Of a DNA stretch of 8,384 nucleotides, positions 5,066 through 8,384 are shown in pieces; position 1 is the first letter of the stretch, and every line of letters starts with the position of its first letter. The notes below the pieces were generated by a model that made no database searches, had not been told where the DNA came from, and saw only the letters and a program-made list of their open reading frames with translations. The stretch lies in assembly GCA_945890595.1 (NCBI GenBank), contig CAMDCQ010000101.1, positions 1-8,384 of the forward strand, written 5' to 3'. This DNA is from Chitinophaga pinensis (GTDB taxonomy: Bacteria; Bacteroidota; Bacteroidia; NS11-12g; UBA9320). The translations under genes were made by a program, and so were the position numbers.

Positions 5066-6913
5066 ATGAAAACAAAAATTTTAACAAAAATGGTAATGCT
5101 AGCGGGACTAGTGTTGCTAAGCTTAACAAATTACGGGCAGGATTACTTGCCAACTCTAATATCTAAAAGCACTATACTCTACGGAGATAAAGTGTATGCT
5201 TCAATTGAAGTCGAATATCCTGAAGTCGTCAGTTTTATAGAATATAGGTTACCTAACACTGAGGAAAATAGTGTGGCTTATAATCTAGGGAATAACAACT
5301 TTCTAGCTTCTGAATTACCTTTAGGGTATAACATTCCTGTTTATGCTAATAACCAATTTGGTCAAAAAATAAAGATTGGAGAAATTGAAACCTATTGGGA
5401 CGATGAAAGTAGTATTGAAGTATCTGGAAAATTATTCGATGCACTAGCTTATTGGAGCATGAATGTAGAGCAGCCTCTATCTTCATATATTATGTCTATG
5501 CCTGGTGTTTCAAAATTTGAACGTATTGCTTTTTATCAAAAGTACTTTTTAGCAAATATGGATTTTAATACCAATAACCCTGGCACCGACCCGCCCGTTT
5601 TTGACGATTGGATGGGTCCTGACGGTATTAAATCCAATGATTTGCCTGTGATGTATGAACAAATAGGTCCTTGTCATTGTAAAAAAGTAATGAGGACTAC
5701 GGCACTAATAGAGGATATGAAAGGTTTAATTCAAGTTAATCAACTAGACCCACTAACTACGAATCACAGTAGAGGGTATTTTGGGGAAGGTCCAGATGTT
5801 TACCACCATTTACAAACTTCGTATGTTGGGCCGTCCCATGACTTTAATTTTCATGTAGAGGGTAAGAAGCGTGGATTGGGTTCACGTAAACATGAAGAAA
5901 GTAATTTAGACACTACTAATACTATAAAATTTGCAAACAATTATGCAAAAATGGGCATAAACTTAATTTGCGAAAAAGGAGCTACAGGTGAGGTTCCAGA
6001 TAGCTGTAATTGTAAGAAAGAAGTTCACTTGCACTATCAGTACAATGTAAATTTGTCCGCAAACGCACATACTCCTAGTTGCTTTTGTACTGCTTCTAAA
6101 AATGCATTTGCAGATGTAGAAGATTACGCAACTGTGGTACTTGTAAATGCAGGTAAAGCAGAAGTCTTAGAATCGCACGGTGCTGGAGCCTCTGCCAATC
6201 AAAGTATGACTCGCAATCCCGAATTTTATACGCTGCCACTAAGTCTAGGTTTAAATACTGCACGAGCGGTTAAAGATACCAATGGTATTCTTGCTTCTAA
6301 GTACTTAGACACCGTGATAAATCAAGTCGGCAGATTGCTAACATTAGAACCTTGGCTAATTAATACATCTGGCAGTGCCAATAGAAATTACCCCTACTTT
6401 GACAGTAAAAAAGTAGTAATGCTAGAAATTAATAAACCCTTAGAACTTATTATGTATTCGGCCACACGAACAGAAGCAGGAGGTAAACGCTCTTTTGAGA
6501 GTGATGCTAGAGCTATTAGCAACTATTCTATGTCTATGATACTCCCTCTCAATAACACTACTAAAGAGAAGAAGTATTGCTGTAGCAAAAAGTATGCAAA
6601 CTATCAATTATTTAGTCACGGGGGAGCTCCAAAGGACATACCAAAATTACAAAAAGAAGAAGGCTACGAATTAGCGTTTTGGACACCTTGGGATGCTCCG
6701 TATAATCAAACAATGTCATATTTCAATTACGTGATTTTTCCAGACAGACACTACGATAAGGTTTTTGGCCCTTCGTATGAGGGGTGTGATGATGTAGTTT
6801 ATAACAAAGTAGAAAGAGTAACACCAAAAAATGTTTTGGAAGAAGCGGCTATTGTAAACAATGGAGATTTTTTTCGGTTAGTTTGCCGCAAGACATTGGT
6901 GCTTATAACATAG
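5066..6913 (+). CDS. Large secreted Cys-containing protein of unknown function; zero-frame product loses its T9SS sorting domain
   Basis: ATG 5066 starts a typical signal peptide: KTK, then the hydrophobic core MVMLAGLVLLSL, with likely cleavage at NYG|QDY (after residue 24). An upstream TTG at 5024 would only add an implausible N-terminus. The zero frame gives 615 residues. Residues 25-120 look beta-rich; the rest matches no family I recognise. Three CxC motifs (C203/C205 in GPCHCKK, C314/C316 in DSCNCKK, C339/C341 in SCFCTA), a CC pair (C505/C506) and lone C302 and C574 suggest disulfides or metal binding. After F603 the frame runs into the odd tail RLVCRKTLVLIT and stops at 6911-6913. The -1 frame from 6874 instead continues into a T9SS sorting domain, so the intact protein would be about 670 residues and exported to the cell surface. 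Promoter and long leader lie upstream; the downstream lipoprotein genes probably share the operon. Confidence 0.8.
   Translation: MKTKILTKMVMLAGLVLLSLTNYGQDYLPTLISKSTILYGDKVYASIEVEYPEVVSFIEYRLPNTEENSVAYNLGNNNFLASELPLGYNIPVYANNQFGQKIKIGEIETYWDDESSIEVSGKLFDALAYWSMNVEQPLSSYIMSMPGVSKFERIAFYQKYFLANMDFNTNNPGTDPPVFDDWMGPDGIKSNDLPVMYEQIGPCHCKKVMRTTALIEDMKGLIQVNQLDPLTTNHSRGYFGEGPDVYHHLQTSYVGPSHDFNFHVEGKKRGLGSRKHEESNLDTTNTIKFANNYAKMGINLICEKGATGEVPDSCNCKKEVHLHYQYNVNLSANAHTPSCFCTASKNAFADVEDYATVVLVNAGKAEVLESHGAGASANQSMTRNPEFYTLPLSLGLNTARAVKDTNGILASKYLDTVINQVGRLLTLEPWLINTSGSANRNYPYFDSKKVVMLEINKPLELIMYSATRTEAGGKRSFESDARAISNYSMSMILPLNNTTKEKKYCCSKKYANYQLFSHGGAPKDIPKLQKEEGYELAFWTPWDAPYNQTMSYFNYVIFPDRHYDKVFGPSYEGCDDVVYNKVERVTPKNVLEEAAIVNNGDFFRLVCRKTLVLIT
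6868..6874 (+). other. T7 tract, frameshift site in T_TTT_TTT slippery register
   Basis: The zero frame reads GAT TTT TTT CGG, so the seven T form X_XXY_YYZ with all bases T. Slipping one base back continues as TCG GTT AGT TTG CCG (SVSLP) and enters the sorting domain. The same result would come from one additional T in the run. No convincing downstream stimulatory hairpin was seen, only a 3-bp CGG/CCG pairing at 6875-6877 and 6885-6887. Confidence 0.7.
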
Positions 6914-7077
6914 TAATAACTGATGTTACAGGAAAAGTATTGGTTAAAGAAAGTTCAAATTCTACAAACTATATCCTAGACCGTACAAAACTAACTAATG
7001 AGAATAGGACATCTATCTATTTTATAACCTTATCGAATAATCAATTTTCAAAAACACTTAAATTTGTGAATCAATGA
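6874..7077 (+). CDS. T9SS type A C-terminal sorting domain, -1 frame continuation of the secreted protein
   Basis: The 67 codons from TCG 6874 to TGA 7075-7077 encode the end of a Por-secretion-tail domain: SVSLPQDIGAYNIVITDVTGKVL, then NYILDRTKL, and finally SIYFITLSNNQFSKTLKFV. This matches the usual beta-sandwich pattern with its 'D..GK.v', 'GIY.v.l' and basic C-terminal strand. Such domains are recognised by the T9SS translocon and cleaved or lipid-linked by PorU. It lacks its own signal peptide and plausible start (only TTG 6883), so it is not an independent gene but the 3' end of the gene starting at 5066. The canonical 'YPNP' entry to the domain is not evident; the zero-frame part just before is VTPKNVLEEAAIVNNGDFF. 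Its stop overlaps the next gene's ATG (ATGA), which argues that this is the natural end of translation. Confidence 0.8.
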   Translation, partial: SVSLPQDIGAYNIVITDVTGKVLVKESSNSTNYILDRTKLTNENRTSIYFITLSNNQFSKTLKFVNQ

Positions 7078-7613
7078 AACTATTAAATGTAATACTATTA
7101 ACATTTATCCTTACAAGCATAGCTTGTAAGGATAAAGACGAATGCACACATTGCCCCGAATATCAAGTTTGGAAAAATGATGCGTGTGAATGCGAAAAAG
7201 GGACTTATAGCAACTATACATTAAACGGTTTAGTATGCAGACCCTTGGCAGTGAATGAATGGCTCCTAGGCGAGAATGAATGTGATTGCATTGAAAACAC
7301 GCAACTTGTTTTTGGGACAATCCACGATGCTCCAATTGGCAATAATTCTGAGATTGATATTTTTATAGGAGGATTTGGTACGGGTGTAATCACAATGCTG
7401 CAAAAATATGACAGCATAAACTATACAGGGCCTATGTCTTATATTGTAAAAGATGGGGAGTGCAATAGCAATTACAAAGGTTTTGAGATGATTGCAATTC
7501 TGCCTAAAGATAGGACTAAAGTTGATCTCACCTTCAAGTTCTATAACAAGAGCTGGCCACCTTATGATGGCCTAAAAGTAGAAAAGGAATGCTCTTTTAC
7601 GTTGACTAAGTAA
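7074..7613 (+). CDS. Cys-rich lipoprotein of unknown function
   Basis: The 179-residue protein has a short hydrophobic signal (KLLNVILLTFILTSIA) ending in a lipobox-like SIAC, making C18 the probable lipidated residue. The following KDKDE is typical of Bacteroidota lipoproteins. A compact Cys cluster resembling an EGF-like or small disulfide knot follows: C24, C27 (CTHCPEYQVW), C38 and C40 (DACECEKGTY), C55, then C70 and C72 (ECDC). The remaining approximately 100 residues look beta-rich and end in ECSFTLTK. No enzyme motif was seen. ATG overlaps the TGA of the sorting-domain frame (ATGA), so it is translationally coupled to the secreted protein gene when ribosomes are in the -1 frame. The product is probably an envelope partner of the secreted protein; that is inference from context. 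Confidence 0.75.
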   Translation: MKLLNVILLTFILTSIACKDKDECTHCPEYQVWKNDACECEKGTYSNYTLNGLVCRPLAVNEWLLGENECDCIENTQLVFGTIHDAPIGNNSEIDIFIGGFGTGVITMLQKYDSINYTGPMSYIVKDGECNSNYKGFEMIAILPKDRTKVDLTFKFYNKSWPPYDGLKVEKECSFTLTK

Positions 7614-7711
7614 GACAGGCTAGCACCAACACTATGTATAACGTAATACCCGGATTTGAAGTAGAATTAGGAGGAGAACTATATGCAGATGTAAATGAAT
7701 GCGACAATTAG
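7610..7711 (+). pseudogene. Short reading frame resembling the C-terminal tail of a Bacteroidota surface protein (coathanger-stack-like remnant)
   Basis: The frame opens after TAA at 7607-7609 and runs to TAG 7709-7711; from ATG 7634 it encodes 25 residues. The stretch VIPGFEVELGGELYADV recalls the 'L.PGF.v..GseF.a.i' tail motif found at the ends of many Bacteroidota cell-surface proteins, often called a 3-coathanger stack. There is no signal peptide or upstream domain, and it overlaps the start of the next lipoprotein gene by 17 bp. This suggests a decayed gene end rather than a functional gene. The resemblance is from memory of the motif and could be chance, given the short length. Confidence 0.35.
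7617..7650 (+). repeat. Gene-end repeat, copy 1
   Basis: The sequence reads AGGCTAG, CACCAACAC, TATG, TATAACG, TAATACC, and begins 3 nt after the stop of the first lipoprotein gene. It matches copy 2 at about 26 of 34 aligned positions with one gap. CACCAACAC is identical in both, and TA-AACG is shared. It contains the near-palindrome GTATAACGTAATAC (7636-7649). Confidence 0.6.
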
Positions 7712-8342
7712 ACTAACAGCGATAGTGGTTTTTCTTTGCACAATTAATTCGTGCAAGGACAAACCCTTGTTTGATTCTATCCCAGGCAAATACAAAGTAG
7801 ATGTAACGGTAATCCGTCGACCTGCTGTATATCCTCTTTGCACAGACCCCGTAGAAGGATACATGCAAGACTTTCATGGGATCTATATCGATACAGATAC
7901 AGGCAGCGTATGTTGCCAAGACTGGGGTACAGAACATGGATGCCCGATGACATACTCTTTTGACCCTTTTGAAATCATTGCAACTGATGATGGATATGCT
8001 ATAATAAATGAGACCGCAGATAGAGATTTTGAAGGAAATCAAATATTGTTCAACATTCCATTAAATGGGGATAAAGATAACCTCACTTATAATGGAGTCC
8101 AAGGATATAGTCGATCTTTATATTTAGCTAGTTTTGTTCAAGATGGCATACCTGATAATGAACCTTTACCTTGGCCAAAAGCCTTTGATTTATATTATTT
8201 ACAATTAAAAAAGACAAGTAAAGACAAGTTAGAAGGTGAATGGTTTTTTATGGATGTTAGTTCTAGATGTCAGTTTACTTCTTTTGGTGAATATGCCCTT
8301 ATGGGAGAGTATGCTAGAATTACACTTACTAAGATAGATTAG
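7695..8342 (+). CDS. Lipoprotein of unknown function
   Basis: The 215-residue protein has a signal peptide (about residues 5-19, TAIVVFLCTINS) and lipidation candidate C20, followed by KDK as in the previous lipoprotein. The mature part begins with IPGKYKVDVTVIRR, a beta-strand entry like those of small calycin-type lipoproteins. A Cys group C49, C73/C74 and C83 follows (PLCTDP, SVCCQDWGTEHGC), with a later Cys in SSRCQF. The end is ARITLTKID. No known family was recognised. It may be distantly related to the preceding lipoprotein, since both end in a Cys-x-Phe segment followed by TLTK, but the similarity is weak. ATG 7695 is chosen because it gives the lipoprotein signal. AGGAGG at 7670-7675 is a perfect Shine-Dalgarno-like string, but it lies about 19 nt upstream and its relevance is doubtful in this phylum. 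It is probably in the same operon as the genes before it. Confidence 0.75.
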   Translation: MNATIRLTAIVVFLCTINSCKDKPLFDSIPGKYKVDVTVIRRPAVYPLCTDPVEGYMQDFHGIYIDTDTGSVCCQDWGTEHGCPMTYSFDPFEIIATDDGYAIINETADRDFEGNQILFNIPLNGDKDNLTYNGVQGYSRSLYLASFVQDGIPDNEPLPWPKAFDLYYLQLKKTSKDKLEGEWFFMDVSSRCQFTSFGEYALMGEYARITLTKID

Positions 8343-8344
8343 AA

Positions 8345-8379
8345 AGGCTAATCACCAACACAAAATAAAACGCAATGCT
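8345..8379 (+). repeat. Gene-end repeat, copy 2 (near the window edge)
   Basis: The sequence reads AGGCTAAT, CACCAACAC, AAAA, TAAAACG, CAATGCT, starting 2 nt after the stop of the second lipoprotein gene. It is the same arrangement as the copy after the first lipoprotein gene. The window ends 5 nt later, so the full length of the repeat cannot be seen. Confidence 0.6.
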
Positions 8380-8384
8380 GCCGC

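Noticed and set aside
7670..7675. Perfect AGGAGG upstream of the second lipoprotein gene
   Set aside because: It is about 19 nt from ATG 7695, too far for normal use, and Bacteroidota rarely rely on Shine-Dalgarno. The string is explained as codons for Gly-Gly in the short frame ending at 7711.
7713..8042. Minus-strand frame (109 codons) inside the second lipoprotein gene
   Set aside because: Antisense of a gene with a convincing lipoprotein signal; no promoter element or recognisable product.

Overview
The window looks like chromosomal DNA of an AT-rich member of the Bacteroidota. The class cannot be fixed from this piece alone. Four things point to the phylum: a PorV/PorQ-type outer-membrane protein, a type IX secretion (T9SS) C-terminal sorting domain, lipoproteins with 'CKDK' starts, and several exact TAnnTTTG promoter elements. 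Most genes also have A-rich leaders without a Shine-Dalgarno sequence.

Left part (1-2318), housekeeping. The 3' end of a PorV/PorQ-family gene is followed by a strong intrinsic terminator. A TAnnTTTG promoter lies at the edge of that terminator and drives greA (transcript cleavage factor) and a HIT-family hydrolase, joined by TAATG. ruvC (Holliday junction resolvase) runs the other way, with its stop codon directly abutting the HIT stop. It appears to start at GTG just downstream of its own TAnnTTTG element.

Middle part (2319-4629), an envelope-type operon divergent from ruvC. It holds a flippase-like/LPG-synthase-TM membrane protein (TTG start), a membrane-anchored GT2 glycosyltransferase and a small protein resembling a winged helix. 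All are joined by ATGA overlaps, so they are probably translationally coupled and act on one lipid or glycan pathway whose substrate is not visible here.

A 436-bp gene-free stretch (4630-5065) carries an ATTGT repeat, a TAgcTTTG promoter with TTG boxes supplied by the repeat, and a 12-bp stem-loop, suggesting a leader of about 330 nt.

Right part (5066-8384), accessory surface genes. A large orphan secreted protein with three CxC motifs ends in a T9SS sorting domain that is out of frame by one base at a T7 tract (T_TTT_TTT in slippery register). Two Cys-containing lipoproteins of unknown function follow. Each lipoprotein gene is followed, 2-3 nt after its stop, by a related ~34-bp sequence. 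The first copy overlaps a short reading frame that resembles the C-terminal tail of another Bacteroidota surface protein. The frameshift and these gene-end repeats are the most unusual items here. No RNA genes, CRISPR arrays or transposase genes were seen.
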